Positions 1 to 12,255 of a stretch of DNA of 64,000 bases are shown piece by piece. Source of the DNA: Gambelia wislizenii (Eukaryota > Chordata > Lepidosauria > Squamata > Crotaphytidae). The DNA is taken from contig JAUMIR010000002.1 in NCBI GenBank assembly GCA_030847615.1, positions 111,112,309-111,176,308 of the forward strand, read 5' to 3'. The notes beneath the pieces are model-generated. The model was not told the DNA's origin. It did not search any database and worked only from the letters and a program-made list of their open reading frames with translations. Every line of letters begins with the position of its first letter. The stretch's first letter is position 1. The position numbers were made by a program, and so were the translations under genes.

Positions 1-1582
1 ACAGAGACGACCTGGTTAATGGGGTGCAAGTGGTGGGATCCTTAGGTGAGAGTGATCATGTTCTCCTGGAGTTTGTTATACAAATGAAAGGAGAAGCCAG
101 GCATAGTCAGATACGCATTCTTGACTTTAGGAGAGCTGATTTCAATAAACTCAGGGAAATAGAATAGACTCCAGCAGACTGGAGGAGGGCAAACGTTGTT
201 CCCATCTTCAAAAAGGGGAAAAAAGAGGATCCCAACAACTATCGTCCAGTTAGTCTGACATCAATACCAGGGAAGATTCTAGAACAGATCATTAAACAGA
301 GAGTCTGTGAACATTTAGAAGGCAATGCCATAATCACAAAAAGTCAGCATGGGTTTCAGAGAAACAAGTCATGCCAGACTAATCTGATCTCTTTTTTTGA
401 TAAAGTTACCAGCTTGGTAGATGAAGGGAACGCTGTGGACATCGCATACCTTGATTTCAGTAAGGCCTTTGACAAGGTTCCCCATGACATTCTTGCTAGA
501 CAAGTTAACTGTTCAATGGATTTGTAATTGGTTGACCGGCTGAACCCAAAGGGTGCTCAGCAGTGGCTCCTCTTCGTCTTGGAAAGATGTGACCAGTGGG
601 GTGCCACAGGGTTCTGTCCTGGGCCCAGTGCTATTCAACATCTTTATCAATGACTTAGACGAGGGAATTAGGGGCATACTTATCAGATTTGCAGATGACA
701 CCAAATTGGGAGGAGTAGCTAATACCCTAGAGGACAGGATCAAAATTCAGAATGACCTGGATAGACTGGAGAGCTGGGCCAAAGCTAACAAAATGAAATT
801 CAATACGGAGAAATGTAAAGTACTGCATTTAGGGCGGAAAAATGAAATGCATAAATATAGGATGGGAGAGACCTGGCTGAATGAGACTACGTGCGAAAGG
901 GATCTAGGAGTCCTAGTAGACCACAAGTTGAACATGAGCCAACAGTGTGATGCGGCAGCTAAAAAGGCCAATGCAATTTTGGGCTGTATCAATAGAAGTA
1001 TAGTGTCTAGATCAAGGGAAGTAATAGTGCCACTCTATTCTGCCTTGGTCAGACCTCACTTAGAATACTGTGTCCAGTTCTGGGCACCACAATTCAGAAA
1101 GGATATTGACAAATTGGAGCGTGTCCAGAGAAGGGCAACTAAAATGGTGAAAGGTCTGGAAACAATGCCTTATGAGGAGAGACTTAGGGAGCTGGGTATG
1201 TTTAGCCTGGAAAAAAGACAGTTTAGAGGCGATATGTTAGCCCTGTTTAAGTATTTGAAGGGATGTCACGCTGAGGATGGAGCAGGCTTGTTTTCTGCTG
1301 CTCCAGAGACTGGAACACGGAGCAATGGGTGCAAGCTCCAGGAACAGAGATTCCACCTCAACATGAGGAGGAACTTTTTGACAGTAAGAGCTGTTCGGCA
1401 GTGGAACACACTCCCTCGGAGTGTGGTGGGGTCTCCTTCCTTGGAGGTCTTTAAACAGAGGCTGGATGGCCATCTGTCGGGGATGCTTTGATTGTGATTT
1501 CCTGTGTGGCAGGGGGTTGGACTGGATGGCCCTCATGGTCTCTTCCAACTCTGCAATTCTATGATTCTATGATTCTATGATT
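1..1582 (+). mobile_element. CR1 LINE, reverse transcriptase part and 3' end
   Basis: Cut by the window start. An open stretch from about 553 to 1491 encodes CR1-type reverse transcriptase: GVPQGSVLGPVLFNIFIND, then FADDTK (the catalytic D-D pair), then the CR1 C-terminal part with YEERLRELGMFSLEKR. Upstream of 553 the frame is broken, and a jump near 160-170 suggests an internal deletion. The 3' end is the diagnostic octamer repeat ATTCTATG at 1555-1582. The same family recurs at 17109, 19808, 52248 and 58694. Non-functional. Confidence 0.93.
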
Positions 1583-2842
1583 AAATTGCAATAAAACAGT
1601 ATAAAACCAAGTGGATATATTTGTACATAATATAGTATTTTTATGAAAAGAGTAGTAAGAAAAACACAACTGCAGCAAAATCAGATAATAAAATTCAAAA
1701 GTGAAAGCACTAGCTTAATCAAAGACCTGTTAAAGAAATGTTACTTTTCTGAGAGGGGTCAACTAGATTTCCTAGAACAAAGTATTCAGGTGCTCAGGTC
1801 CTGCACTAAGAAGTCACTTTCCCATGTACTCCTCCAGCTTGCTTCTCTTGAGGGCAAGACATGGAGTAGTGCCTCTACCCATCAGTGGTAGCACTAGAGG
1901 TGTGTAGAGAGGCCAAACCGCACCAGGTGACATTGTTGGGGAGAGGGGTGTCACCAGCCTTAGTGATGCCACAGCTTCCCATGACAATAGGGTATGGATA
2001 TGTTTCAAAGCTTGAAAAAATATTTCTGAACTTCAGCTCCCAGAATCTCATAACAAGCATAACCATTTTTATCTTTAATGGCTTTGTTTTAAATGGTTTA
2101 GTTTAATTGTTTTTTTTAAAAACCCAATAACATTTTGTATGGGTTTTTTTAACGTCTTTGTAGTGGTTTCAGTTGTATTTGCTTTAATTTCCCAGTATTG
2201 AGGCAGAGGGTGAAATAAGAATAGTAGACATAATAGTCTGCCTAAATACCCTAAAGGCACTGGATTCTGTCTACTTTTGAAAGCTAAGTGGGGTTCAGGC
2301 CTGGTTAGTACTTGGGTGGGGCTTACCACCACCTCTGTTGCTGCCCTACGCCATTTTCATTATGGACTTTTACAAGCCTTGCTGCATGTTTGCAGTCTCA
2401 GTCTTGCGAGGTTTGCAGTCCCTATTAAAAATGGCGTAGGGCAGCAGCAGAGGCAGCAGCAATTAATCCTCAAATAATCAGTTAAACCTGCAAATGTGGA
2501 GGGCTGACTGCATATAGTTGTGGTTTATTTAATTCTGTTACCTTAGAAGATCTTGCTGAACTCAAATTTTGATGAGCAAATTTTCTGATTCTGTGGTTTC
2601 TTAGAGTATCAGCCTCTCTTCTTCCTATAGAATAATGTAATACAGTGCCACTCAGCCTATCTGCTATGAGGGGCCTATCTGATATGAGGGACCTCCCCCC
2701 GTCCCATGCCAGGGGCTGGTGCCATATTTGTCCCCATGTCTCTTTCTTTCCTGGAAACATACATGGCTGGTGCCATATTTGTCCCCCTGTCTCTTTCTTT
2801 CCTGGCAGTCAGCACAGCCAATGGACTTGAGTAGTGCTGATG

Positions 2843-2880
<38 letters not shown>

Positions 2881-2899
2881 TGCTATGCCTTTCTATGTA
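1583..2899. other. Unassigned intronic sequence
   Basis: No gene or clear mobile element seen. Around 2711-2810 a segment with GGCTGGTGCCATATTTGTCC is present twice in tandem (about 50-base period). A related sequence lies at 5580-5680, suggesting an old unclassified repeat. A (GT)n microsatellite occupies about 2847-2878. Confidence 0.5.
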
Positions 2900-2901
2900 T
2901 A

Positions 2902-3531
2902 CAGTTGGCCCTCTGTATCCATGGATTTTACATCCATGGATTCAACCAACCACAGTTTAAAAATATTTTTTAAAAATCCAAAAAGCAAACCTTGATTTAG
3001 CTGTTTTATATGAGGGATGCCATTTTACTATGCTATTTTATATAACTAGCTGGACCCGATGTACCATACGCCATTAAAAAATTCCCCCCAAAATGCCCAG
3101 GAGATCTCATGACAACCCTTTGAGGTAGGCTGGTGGGTTTAACTTGCCCACACGCTGTTCGTTCTGCCCCCTGCCACCCCCCACTGTTTGTTCTGACCCC
3201 ACTGCTCGTTCTGCCCCTCCCCCCACTCATTCTGCTCCTCCCACCCCACCCCCTGTACTCCAGAACACACAACATCCACCCCCATGTTATTCACTATCCC
3301 TCTCCAGCGGCCATGTTTGAGAGCTACATGGTCCCGCCCCCAGTGTGCTGATTGGCTGCCCAACAGACCTGTGATTAGCTGCTCAGTCCCCTAAGCAGCC
3401 AATCAGCACACTGGAAACAGCAACATACCCAAGAGAATTTTATATAGATAGATAGGACTTGAGCCTCCATAGATTTCAGTATCCATAGGGGGTCCTGAAA
3501 CCCAACTCCAGTGGATACTGAGGTCCCACTG
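2902..3531. mobile_element. Tigger-like element with TA duplication, interrupted
   Basis: The ends CAGTTGGCCCTCTGTATCC and (reverse) CAGTGGGACCTCAGTATCC are inverted, and both sides are flanked by TA, the mariner/Tigger target. The internal text (ATATGAGGGATGCCATTTTACTATGC) is typical of the short non-autonomous form. The middle, roughly 3043-3455, is foreign and is listed separately. Confidence 0.75.
3043..3455. mobile_element. Unclassified insertion inside the Tigger-like element
   Basis: Begins near AACTAGCTGGACCCGATGTA and ends near TTTTATATAGATAGATAGGA. It is C-rich on the + strand (runs of CCCCAC and CTCCCACC) and contains AGCCAATCAGCACACTGG. The host element reads as continuous if this piece is removed, so it is a later insertion. 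I do not recognise the family, and the exact borders are uncertain. Confidence 0.45.
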
Positions 3532-5957
3532 TACTATAGAATCAGCTCCAAACGTAGTTCCATCAGAAGATCAAAGGAGGAGTGGTTTCCCCTTCACCTC
3601 ACAGTCCATATATACCCTCAAAATCTACTGTGGAGGAATTAGGAACCTTCTGGTGAAAATCATTAAATGGTGCCCAGGATTGGGGACAGGAGGATAAAAG
3701 GTGAGGAAGTCCTATCATGGTTGGCAGGGGGATGGTAATCAATCAGCAGAACTAGAACCTCTCCTGGGTATGGTAATAAAACTGGTTCCATCAGCAGAAT
3801 GTAGGATTGCCATGTGAAATAAGAAACAGGGTACATGTACCTTTAATTGTTGTATAGAACAGGAAATTATAGCAGATGTTGCTTGCATGGCAAGGTCCAG
3901 CATGACACTTTGGGCTTATGCTGGGAGTAAGTCTGTTGCAGACTAGGGAAATTGGTCCCAGATCAAAGAAGAGAATATGATGAGTATAACAGTAATGTGG
4001 TATCTATTAATGAATAGATACAGAAAACATATTCTGGGTAGCCATGTTGGTCATGCAGCAAAATACAACAAAATCCACAAAAGAGTGATACAGTACTTTT
4101 ACTGGCCAACCAAAATGCACAATATACATCATGCAAGCTTTCAAAGCTCCACTGGCTTCTTCACCAGGCATTTTAAACATCTTTAACATAAAGGTACTGC
4201 TCTTTTTTGGATTTTGAATAGATACAGAAGCAGATTAGATACTTATAGCTAACACACTTTTTGGTGATGGGGTATAGCTGCTATAAAGAAGAGGTGGGCA
4301 ACCTGTGAGCCTCTGAAGTCAGTAAGTTCAGACTTCTGGAAAAAGTAATCTGCCTCATCCCCAGGAGCCTGTTCAGTGGAGAAGAGTAGGGGAACACAGA
4401 GAAATTGGGAGAGAGAGAAAAAAGAGGCATGACAGAAAGAAAAGAATGAACCTAACTACTTCAGACTGCTCACCATTGCTTGGGACCCCGCCATTGCTGG
4501 AGTGTGGACCCTGGCAGGTACTTCCTCAGTAGAAAAAAAAATTCCCCAATTTATCCCTGCTTGTAAATAAACAAATAGGATTAATACATTTCTGTTCTAA
4601 ATTTCCAGATCAAACTGAGTTTGTCTAAAATAGGTGTATTCATTTGCAAGATGTATTTATTTTTATGGATGTTTCATCTGTATTTTCAAACATTGTGTTT
4701 GAAAACATTTCAAACGTTTTCAAACAGCAGTGCAGGCCAATATGAATTTTGATAAGAATTTTTTTTTTAAGTGCAAACATATTTTCAGTTTTAAAACTTC
4801 ATTGTGTTCTTTTCAGGTGCACAACATCGGAAAAGCAACATAATAGGCAAAAAGAACTAAATAGAACAGTTGGTGGAGGTGGACCACAACAGTGGGTGGC
4901 ATAGTTGGGGTATCAGGGAATAAGTGGACAGTTATAGTCTGAGATCTACAGAGATGTAAAGGGTTAAGTTTAAATTTAAAGATTGTTTCCTTAATAAATG
5001 TTCTTCCTATTGCTTGCCACCCCTAACTGTTTTGTTTTTGCTTGTTAATTTGTATTGTGTTGTCCACTTGAAAAGAACATGATGACATCTTAATTTTTTT
5101 TAAATACACAGTAGAAAAATTAGAGCAAAGTAGGAAGCAACAATTTTTAAAAATCATGTACCCAGATTTCTACAATTGCCTTAAAAGATAATCTTTTTTT
5201 CATCAACTCTTAAAAGGGCTAATGGAGTAGATCTGGCATATCACCAATTGAAGGATTGTGCATGGTTTGGGAACTGGCAGCTGAAAGGGGCATCTAAAAG
5301 ATTACCAGAAAAATATCCTCTGGAAAGTCTCTTTTATTGGTAGCATGCACCCCACATCTCAAATATTATGCACACTTTTTAGGAGAGTAAAGTAAGATCA
5401 GTTCAGTCTACAGTCTCAGTGGAGGAAGGAACATGCAGGGTGCATTGTGGCCTCTCAAACTACCCCTCATGGCTGAAAGTACAGATGAAACAAGCTGTAC
5501 AGTATTTTCATAATAACAGGGTTCATGGGGAGTGTGCACCTTGTTTTAAAGCAGTGCTTCTCAAGCTATCTGATATGGGGGACTGACAATTATTTTTTTC
5601 CAATGTGCTAGGAACCAGCACTATATTTGTGCCCATTGGGTGTATTTGCTTCTTTCCTGGACACTTGCCAGGGACCGTCACAATGTATAGTACTGTTTTA
5701 AACCACAGGCATGATCCCGGAAGAGGAGTTCCCAAAAACCTCAGTATGCCCTATTAATAAAGAGAAATGTGGCTTTTCTCCCCCATTGCTGCCACACCCC
5801 TTAATTAGGTGATGTGGTGGATAAGATGTGAAATTTGGCACCCCAGACCTATGGAAGGTGCTTACGGTACCTTTTTCTTTGCAGTGCTTTCCCTAAACTC
5901 ACACTTTTCACATGTGTTAGAATACAAACACCCCCTGGTAACATGTGCTGGTCATAA
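3532..5957. other. Intronic sequence, mostly unassigned
   Basis: No gene seen. A stretch at about 4035-4195 (containing CATGTTGGTCATGCAGCA and GCAAGCTTTCAAAGCTCCA) looks like a worn interspersed repeat that I have seen widely in vertebrates, but I cannot name its class. At 5540-5680 there is text related to the repeat at 2711-2810. The rest is AT-rich without structure. Confidence 0.4.
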
Positions 5958-5973
5958 ATTACGAGAATTGTAA

Positions 5974-8008
5974 AGTTTAGCTATTTTCCCCCTGCTCAGT
6001 AAGAATCTTATCAATTTCATTTCGATCTTTTACAAAACCGAATGTTATATTATCTTCCTTTAATCTTTATCTTATCTGACCATAAGGTAGCCACTGTATG
6101 TTATAACCTTGGCTTTGTATTTCCTCTCTCATTTTAAGGCAACATTGCCCATCAGACCACTTTATTAATTCATTGTATGTCACCCAGTCTTCCTTTCTTG
6201 TCCACCTAGCCTGCAGAGCTTCCACTGGTGATAACCATAAAGGGATGCCACTGTAAAAATTTTGCTTTACACTTCTCCAGATTTTCAATACAGGACCTCT
6301 AACCATATGATTTTCAAATTCTCTATCCACTCTTGATTTTTCGTACCACAAATACGCGTGGGTTCCAAATTTCTGATTGCAACACTCCAAATTTGTTATT
6401 CTGTCATTCTTTAGATTTATCCATTCACTTAACCAGTTCAGCCCACATGCAATATAATACAATTTAAAATCTGGAAGACCTGTACCGCCTCTATTCTTTG
6501 CATCTAATAATGTTGACCATCTAATTCTAGGCTTTAGTCCATTCCATATAAAATTCTTTAAGTCTTTTGTCCATTCTTGAAAGGCTTATCATTAGTTAAT
6601 ATAACCAGGTTCTGAAACAAAAACATCATTCTGGGCAGAATGTTCATCTTTATCGTAGCAATCTTTCCCAAAAGCGACATGTTTAGTTTTTGCCATCTTT
6701 TAAGATCTTCCTTTATTTTATACCATGTCTTTTTATAGTTGTTTTCATAGAGTTGTCTATATTTCTTAGTCAACCATATGCCCAGATATTTTGCTTTCGA
6801 TTCAATCCTGCATCTCAATTTGTCTTTTAAGTTGAGTTCTTCCATTTTTGATAGATTTCTAGTTAATATGATTGTTTTTTCCTTATTGATTTTGAAACCT
6901 GATACCTTCCCAAATTCGGTTATCATTTCAAATAATTTTTCCATATTGGTTATTGGATCTGCTTGAAAGAATACTGCTTGAAAGAGAGTTGGAGAAAGAG
7001 CTGATCACGGAGTCAATGATAAGATGGGCTAAAGATATAGGAGAGACCATAAGTTTGGAAGCGTGGGAGTGTGCCTGGACTAAAACAAATAGTTCCATAG
7101 CTAGCCAGGATCTGAGGGAGAACTTCTTGAAAATTGCTAATAGATGGTATTTGACACCAACGAGATTAAGTAAGATTTACAAGTTATCTGATAAGAAATG
7201 TTGGAACTGTGAAAAGGAAGTGGGATCGCTTCATCATATGTGGTGGGGTTGTCCAATGATAAAGAAATTCTGGGAAAAGGTACACAAAGTAATGCAAAAG
7301 ATATTTGGAATAACCTTTGCAATGGATCCCAAACTATATTTACTGAATATAACAGCGACATTAGAGAAGCATATAGAGAAGATATACTGGAGAGTGATAT
7401 TATATTTAGTTACCGCTGCTAGATTGAAGGTCACTGCAAGGTGGAAAACAAAAGAGGTACCAAAATTAGATGAATAGCTAGATAAGTTGACAGAGATAGA
7501 AAACAATGATAAACTGACACGAATTATCAATAATAGAAAGGTGGAAGAAGTGAATGAAGAATGGAGACTATTAACGGATTACTTGAATAAAAGAGGCAAC
7601 ATTAAATAACAGGAAATATATTAGGTGAGAGAGGAGGGTTTCGATAGTGCCTGAGATAGATGAATATAATTTGAAATCAAATGGCTAATTACATGTAATA
7701 GATAATATATATAATAAGGCTGCAACGGTTGTATATATGGTAGTTAAGGAACAAAGAACGAAAATGGTTTAAAGATGGAACAAATCCTTTGGTTTTGTAA
7801 ATCAGGGGAGGTCAAGATGGTGGAGGGAAAAGATAAAGAAGAATGAAGGATTGAAAAGAGAAGATGTTAGTTGTGCAACATTGATGGGAGATATATCATA
7901 TGTTAGTTGTTTGAAGGATAAGTCAGATGATGGTGGATTTGTAAAAATTTATGATTTTGTATGATGTATCAATGACTATTTGGATAAATAAATATTTTTT
8001 TTAAAAAA
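5974..8008. mobile_element. L1 LINE fragment with 5' inversion (twin priming)
   Basis: Two parts of one L1 ORF2 lie head to head. The left part (about 5974-6957) reads on the minus strand from just after the catalytic FADD region (MEKLFEMITEFGKVSGFKIN) down to an end resembling KIAKLYN. The right part (about 6958-8008) reads on the plus strand, starts LLERELEKELITESMIRW, includes a Cys/His region (CWNCEKEVGSLHHMWWGC) and ends in an A-rich tail. Compared with the complete L1 at 21707-28780, the left part ends where the right part begins. The whole is flanked by ATTACGAGAATTGTAA (5958-5973) and ATTACAAGAATTGTAA (8009-8024), a 16-base target duplication with one mismatch. Both open frames are partly intact, so the copy is fairly young. 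Confidence 0.9.
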
Positions 8009-8230
8009 ATTACAAGAATTGTAATCCAACCCTCCTGCAGACCGTCAGGTTGGGGAGATATCTCCACCATGGAAAATGCTAGACCTTCTGAGACTGGAAT
8101 TGATAAACGTATACCTTAACACCACCTGCCCCCCCCCAAAAAATCTATTGTAACAAAAGATGCAAGAATTTAAATGTTCTTGATATGAGTACCGTATAAG
8201 CAAAAACACATTTTCAATTTTCTTTTACAG

Positions 8231-8354
8231 CTTGTTTGAACATACTAAAAGCCTGTGTAAAGAGAGTCAACAGAGAGCAGATGAGTTCAAGACAGTGACA
8301 GGGTGGCTTCTATTATTTCCTGCTCTCAGAGATTATTGCCAGATTGCTGTGGAG
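8231..8354 (+). other. SFMBT1: SFMBT1 5' UTR part of the first coding exon
   Basis: A pyrimidine-rich tract ending TTTTACAG precedes position 8231, so this exon begins at an acceptor and at least one non-coding exon must lie upstream, probably outside the window. The 124 bases before the ATG contain upstream ATG triplets and an in-frame stop, so the ATG at 8355 is the likely start. This is inferred from sequence and family N-terminus, not from transcript data. Confidence 0.7.
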
Positions 8355-8382
8355 ATGAATGGAGAACAGCAGCATGAGACAG
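8355..8382 (+). CDS. SFMBT1: SFMBT1 coding exon 1 (start codon, residues 1-10)
   Basis: Encodes MNGEQQHET plus the first base of an aspartate codon. The start is chosen because MNGEQQ is the N-terminus I know for SFMBT1 and because the phase fits exon 2 exactly. The donor is ACAG|GTACTG. The frame stays open into the intron for about 20 codons, which is chance read-through. No signal peptide is expected for this nuclear protein. Confidence 0.88.
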
Positions 8383-8497
8383 GTACTGCAACTATGGAGC
8401 CTGGAGTCACAACAGGTTTCTCAGCTGGCAACAAATTCTGAACATGAAATCCTGGTTCATAAGTTTTTGCATCCTTGTGGCAGAGTTGATTAACAGT

Positions 8498-8573
8498 GTA
8501 ATCCTATGCATGTCTACTCAGAAATCAGTCTCACTGATCAGTGGATTTACTACCAGTATGAAGTATAGGATTG
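8498..8573. mobile_element. Short palindromic MITE-like repeat
   Basis: Begins TAATCCTATGCATGTCTACT and ends AGTATAGGATTG, so the ends are inverted copies. A related copy lies at 32924-33008. Similar sequence is widespread in lizard and snake DNA in my experience; the superfamily is not certain. Confidence 0.6.
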
Positions 8574-9138
8574 TTTGATTAAAGAACAATGCCAAAAACT
8601 GTTTTAAAGTAATGTTGACTAGAAACAGGACAGTTAAGAATGTTCCTCATCTGTACATATGCCTTATATATGCACAATCACATTACCTAATGATTGCATA
8701 GTGCCCATAGTCTCAGGAAAAAATTACTTGTTGATCCTAAATAATTTCCCACCTCATACAGAGTCTTCTTATTCCTTTCTTTTGCCTCCTGTGACTATAT
8801 GGCTGTATTCAGATGTAATGATAAACAATGGTATATTGTTAGGAGAACGAACCTAACTATTCCCTTGCTATTCCCCAAGATCACACACTCTCCCCCTTGC
8901 CTTTTTCTGACAGTGCTTCTATTTTAGACTAACCACAATTTAGCCCTTTGTCTGAACCTAGACAGGCTATGGTTTGACTCAACTATAATTAGCTTAAAAG
9001 ACCCAACCTTCCAAACCATGAATTATGAAGTTAGCTTGTGTCAACTCAGTTTAGACTTTTGACACAATGGCTCAGTTCATTTGATATTGGAGACCAAAAA
9101 AATCTCAAAATCCTCCTAACAGCTATGGCAGAGAAGGA
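8574..9138. other. Intron 1, no clear element
   Basis: Nothing recognised. At 8925-9070 there are several AACCATGG/TTTAGACT-type words that recall a worn palindromic repeat, and a similar zone occurs at 59310-59460. Neither can be bounded. Confidence 0.4.
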
Positions 9139-9352
9139 GGGGGCAATGCACAAGCCCAAGTTGTCGTTGTATGCCTTCAGGTTACAGCAACCCTATCTGT
9201 CCTAGGGTTTTCTTGGCAAGATTTATTCAGAGTGGGTTTGCCATTGCCTTCCTCTGAGTCTATAGTGTGACTTGCCCAAGGGATTCCATGGCTGAGTGAG
9301 GATTTGAACCCTCGCCTCACAGAGTCCTAGTCCAGCACTCAAACCGCTATTC
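9139..9352 (-). mobile_element. tRNA-derived squamate SINE with BovB-like 3' end
   Basis: Read on the minus strand, it has a tRNA-like head (box A area near AGCGGTTTGAGTG, box B-like GGTTCAAATCC), then GGCAATGGCAAACCC, CTTGCCAAGAAAACCCTAGG and a 3' end TTGTAACCTGAAGGCATACA. The layout matches the Sauria-type SINE whose tail is shared with BovB. Other copies lie at 14757, 47259 and 61551. Confidence 0.85.
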
Positions 9353-9840
9353 TTGTATGAGCCTGCCTGGGCCCTTAGACTCTCAGTAGATGCCTCTGCC
9401 TCAGTCACACTGCCTTTACAGGCACAGCTGGTGGGCACATGAGATTGGGCCTTCTTGGTCACTGCCCCTATGTCTGGAAATCTTCTCCCAGGGAGGCCAG
9501 AATAGCTCTCTCCTTGTTATCTTTCCTTCAGTGGGCAAATCCTTTTTTATTCTAACAGGTTTTTAACACTGGAGGTTTTTAAAGAAAGAGATTTAGTGGG
9601 TGACTGTTTTGTTTTCACTGAATCATTTTAACTGCTTTTTATCTTTTTTAGGTGTATGGTATAAACTTTTTTAATATTGTGAGTGGTTTAATTCTACTTT
9701 AATGTTGACCTTTGTGTGTTTTTAAGGATATAGTACTTGTTTTAAAATTACAGAGTTTAAAGCTCCCACTTCTTTTAATTTGCTGGATTTATTTTTAATC
9801 CTCATTGGGCATATTAAAAAAGAGTTACACAGAATGTCCT

Positions 9841-10377
9841 AGGGCTTGTCTAGACAGGCAATTTACCCTGTTTTGTCCCTGTCTCAGAGCCCTGTAGTCC
9901 CGAAGACGCAGGGATTTCCCTGTTCTGCCCCCAGGCATTCTTCATAGCCCCCAGGGCTGAGATGAGGGAAGGCAGGGTAGGGTCTGATACAATGTGATAA
10001 GATAATACCTGTTTAAATCCTTTCCCACTGCGAGGAAACAAATCAGGCCCTGTGAGACTGCAGGAGCCTGTCCCGGCAGGCTGGCTCTTGCTGAAGCTGC
10101 TGGTCTGCCTGGCTCTTCCAGAAGGCAGGAAGCAGCCCTACAGCATGTAACCAAGGCTAGTCACATGCAGGGAGCCTTGGTCACATGTTCCGGGCCCCCT
10201 TCCTGCCTTCTGAGACAGTGAGGGAAATGACGGTGGCAGCTGCAGCGACAGACTGGCATGCCCATTAGGACTTCCTCCCATTCCGTGAAAAGAACGGCGG
10301 AACAACGTGACCTGATCCATGGCCAGGATATGCTGTCAGGGAGCTCGCATGTCCTGGCTCGTGTAGATGTGCTCTTA
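9841..10377. mobile_element. Possible DNA transposon with GGGCTTGTCTAGAC-type ends
   Basis: The left end AGGGCTTGTCTAGACAGGC and the reverse of the right end (AGAGCACATCTACACGAGCC) resemble each other as imperfect inverted repeats. The content between them is more GC-rich than the surroundings. I see no clear target duplication, so borders and class are tentative. Confidence 0.35.
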
Positions 10378-11339
10378 GTCTGAGGTTTTGTTTTGTTTTT
10401 TTAACAACATTGAGAATTGCAGTGAATCGCAGAATATTAAAATGCACCTAGATTTAAAAACAAAACAAAACATGTTCACAGGAATACTAGCTATTAGCCT
10501 TCCTTCTTTACCGAAAATGTAACCAATGCTAACAACAGATTTGGGGGTGTTTTAAAAAAAACCTGTTTATGACTACCATGTGAACTCTGTAACAAAATAT
10601 GACTGTGGGAGAATATATATCTGCTTGGGTGAGGGTTACATTTTATGTGCTACACCTCACAGAGCTTGTTTAGATGGAGCATAAGTGGTGTGCTAAACTT
10701 CTTTCAAATAAGGGCTTGAATTTTGTGATGCCTCTGTTTCCTAATTACAAACCACATCGTACATTTAGAATTGGGAAACTTACTTAATGCTAATTGTGAT
10801 TCTGTGGCCTGAAATTCTCTGTTACCCATTTTGAGCATGAGTGTCTTTTCTCTTTCAAGGAATAAATATGCTGACAGAGGGAGTAATGGCAGAGTATGTT
10901 GAGGATGCAATCTGCCATGAATAGAGATATGAAGTGTTAGAATATTTCATTAACTTTGGAGCTTGGCTATCCTCCTACCCACTTCACTTCCTGTTAAAAG
11001 AAGAATTTGTCCCTAAGGGTGCGAGTACATCTAGTTATGTGCATGATGGTGCTTCTGTAATTAATAACTAGTCCCACCCAATGTTTAGCCCGCAGATATT
11101 TAAAACAATAAGATTCCTTTCAATTGTCAAACTGGATTATTTTACCTGATAGGCTGGCCATGCTGGGTAGCATCTCACTAGGGTTAATTGTAGTGGGTGG
11201 GTCTACTGCCCAAAGTAGTTGGAGCCACTCACATTTTCACATAAATATGTTTACTCATATACATAACCATCAATCAATACTCCATTCACACAAATTTTTG
11301 CCAGTCAAATAATAAGAATAAGAAGAATACCAATTTGTT
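10378..11339. other. Intron 1, no gene or element seen
   Basis: AT-rich sequence without open frames that resemble protein families and without inverted or terminal repeats that I could define. Confidence 0.5.
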
Positions 11340-12255
11340 GGATTTTTTTTTTGTTAAAATAAAGACTTAAAAATCTCTTACGATATTAAAATACACAAAA
11401 ATTAGAAATGAAAACAATATCCATTAGTTTCATTAACCTGTCCACTTTTGACGGAATAATCATCGCCTTCCATTTCTGGGCACTCAACAGTCTGGCTGCC
11501 GTGATCATGTACTGAATAATTCTTACATATTTCTTCTCAATATTATTATTATTATTAATTTGCTCATCCAATAGTTCCAACAAAAACAATTCTGGTTTCA
11601 GTTGAACCTTTATCTTCAAAATGTCCTGAATCAAATTATGAGTCTGAATCCAGCATTTCTTTGCTTTTTCACAAGTCCATCACATATGATAAAAGAAACC
11701 CTCTTGTTACTCACATTTCCAACGAATATTCGTAGACCCTTTATACATCTTAAGAGAATTTCCCCAGTGTTAAGTACCAATGATACATCATCTTATAAAA
11801 AAATTCTTTAAGATTATAACTTAATGTAAATCTCACCCCCTTTGACCACATTCCCCCCCACCCATTTTTCCATTTGTATGTCATGACCAACATTTTAAGC
11901 CCACTATATCATACATTTTGATTTGGTCCACTTCCATTCCCATTCTCAACAATAATTCATACATTTCACCAATAAGCTGTTCTTCATTAGTACATAATTG
12001 TGTCTCAAAATCAGACTTATTCACTTCAAAACCATACAATTTTTTATCCATCTTAAATCGTTCATGTATTTTGAACTGTAAGAGTACCATTGAAAACTGA
12101 AACCTTGTGATTCTGATTCCTCACTTGTTTTTATTCTATATTGTCCTTGGTCAAATATTAATAAATAACTATAAGTTACCTATCTTTCTTTTAATATTAT
12201 CTCTCTCCTGTAGAAAGCTTCCTGGGCAGAAACCCATAAAGGCATCTTCAGATAT
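11340..12255 (-). mobile_element. Old L1 LINE, ORF2 C-terminal part and 3' end
   Basis: On the minus strand, decayed ORF2 is readable: FKMDKKLYGFEVNKSD, EMYELLLRMGMEVDQIKMYD, then RIIQYMITAARLLSAQKWKA. A T-run at 11342-11352 is the poly(A) tail. The upstream limit is near the codons for MPLWVSAQEAF at about 12245. It has many stops and frameshifts. It probably belongs with the piece at 13345-13870. Confidence 0.8.

Noticed and set aside
553..1491. 312-codon open frame as a host gene.
   Set aside because: It is the reverse transcriptase of a CR1 LINE with the ATTCTATG tail; copies occur elsewhere in the window.
8925..9070. Palindromic AACCATGG-type zone, with a similar zone at 59315-59460, as a MITE pair.
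   Set aside because: Borders, ends and duplication could not be defined; similarity is only to short words.
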